Shown: positions 4,930 to 5,436 of the stretch, in pieces
Position numbering within the stretch: position 1 is the stretch's first letter
How the letters are laid out: every line of letters starts with the position of its first letter
Assembly: GCA_903861055.1 (NCBI GenBank)
Contig: CAIOSU010000210.1
Location: 1 to 5,436 of the forward strand
Length of the DNA: 5,436 nucleotides
Source: an uncultured bacterium
GTDB taxonomy: Bacteria; Bacteroidota; Bacteroidia; Chitinophagales; CAIOSU01
Reading direction: 5' to 3'
Made by a program: the position numbers and the translations under genes
The notes under the pieces: model-generated
What the model was told of the DNA's origin: nothing
What the model saw: only the letters and a program-made list of their open reading frames with translations
Databases searched by the model: none

Positions 4930-5436
4930 CTAGTGACTTACGTAACCGTAAGCAGCGGTATTATCATCCACTGCAGAAGTCTCTATATGGGTATTATTTG
5001 GAAATTGGATTTTAGCAAAATTGATAATGCTATTAACAAGATTTTGTAATAATACAGACTTTACACCAGCGATCCACGCCAATTCAAGAGCTTTAGCGAT
5101 AACTAATGGATTTTTATTTAATGATTTGGCATGCCCATAGTGCGCACAAGCTTTATCAAGATGAGGCTTGTAACTATCACCAAATTCCAATTCTAGTTCT
5201 TTAGTAAGATTGGTTTTCCACATCGTTAAATTAGATTTGACAAGGTGCTCTGTAGGCCAATCACTATCTTCATAATTTAATGACTTAAGAATTTGACCAT
5301 TTTCTTTTTTATGAAGTTTAATCCAATCTTCTTTAGCAGGATTAGTATCAGTATCAGCGTCAAACATTACGTAACATGGTATATTCAAAAGTGTTGCCAT
5401 GGCAATTGGTTTGAGTAAATTACTTTTGCCATCAAC
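4930..5436 (-). CDS. Probable OLD-family ATP-dependent endonuclease, C-terminal TOPRIM part (5' end outside window)
   Basis: The frame is open from the right edge (5436) to the TAG at 4932-4930 and gives 168 residues. The fragment starts VDGKSNLLKPIAMATLLNIP, followed by YVMFDADTD (residues 22-30). This is the arrangement of a TOPRIM nuclease domain: an acidic-Gly motif, then a beta strand ending in DxD (Asp26, Asp28). Further on come DWPTEHLV (59-66), a Trp/Asn/Leu-rich segment, and KNPLVIAKALELA (108-120), an order I associate with OLD-like ATP-dependent endonucleases, whose N-terminal half is an ABC-type ATPase. Such enzymes cut DNA and include phage P2 Old and the Gabija protein GajA. The ATG at 5400 is internal to the domain, so the gene continues past the window. 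The usual catalytic Glu of the VEG motif reads Asp here (VDG, residue 2). Composition is more AT-rich than the housekeeping genes, which suggests acquired DNA. The TOPRIM call is fairly good; subfamily and role are uncertain. Confidence 0.68.
   Translation of the reverse strand, partial: VDGKSNLLKPIAMATLLNIPCYVMFDADTDTNPAKEDWIKLHKKENGQILKSLNYEDSDWPTEHLVKSNLTMWKTNLTKELELEFGDSYKPHLDKACAHYGHAKSLNKNPLVIAKALELAWIAGVKSVLLQNLVNSIINFAKIQFPNNTHIETSAVDDNTAAYGYVSH

Overview
The window looks like a chromosomal segment from a member of the Bacteroidota. Three things point there. Start codons lack a Shine-Dalgarno sequence, and some are preceded by A-rich leaders. Several upstream regions carry the Bacteroidota-type -7 promoter element TAnnTTTG. 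The protein sequences (cold shock tail, propionyl-CoA-carboxylase-type beta subunit, bL21/bL27) also fit that phylum. The family or genus cannot be fixed from the sequence alone.

Layout: positions 1-102 hold the last 34 codons of a cold shock protein on the + strand, closed by a strong intrinsic terminator at 140-175. Converging on it from the - strand is a 221-residue predicted lipoprotein of unknown function (191-856). A divergent spacer of about 240 bases separates it from a complete acyl-CoA carboxylase beta (carboxyltransferase) subunit on the + strand (1100-2644), whose motifs favour propionyl-CoA as substrate. Converging on that gene is the - strand ribosomal protein pair rplU-rpmA (3664 down to 2878), with one good and one weaker upstream promoter and a textbook terminator at 2820-2852. 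The bL27 encoded here carries an unusual 62-residue charge-segregated Ala/Lys/Glu tail.

From about 3766 to 4929 there is no convincing gene. The stretch is a patchwork of repeats: a 180-bp segment bounded by perfect 14-bp inverted repeats, short GAAATGAGA repeats, a 28-bp tandem repeat whose units are perfect hairpins, an unexplained stop-free stretch, and two copies of a roughly 220-bp composite repeat. The last 167 bp of the two copies align without gaps at about 95% identity. Beyond this, running off the right edge on the - strand, is the C-terminal part (168 residues) of what is probably an OLD-family ATP-dependent endonuclease (TOPRIM domain), a family that includes phage-defence nucleases.

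Overall the left two thirds are housekeeping genes. The right third reads as a repeat-rich junction between the conserved rplU-rpmA operon and accessory DNA. The best candidates for something new are the TOPRIM gene and whatever lies upstream of it outside the window, the composite hairpin repeat, and the 180-bp inverted-repeat-bounded segment. No complete undescribed system can be demonstrated from this window.
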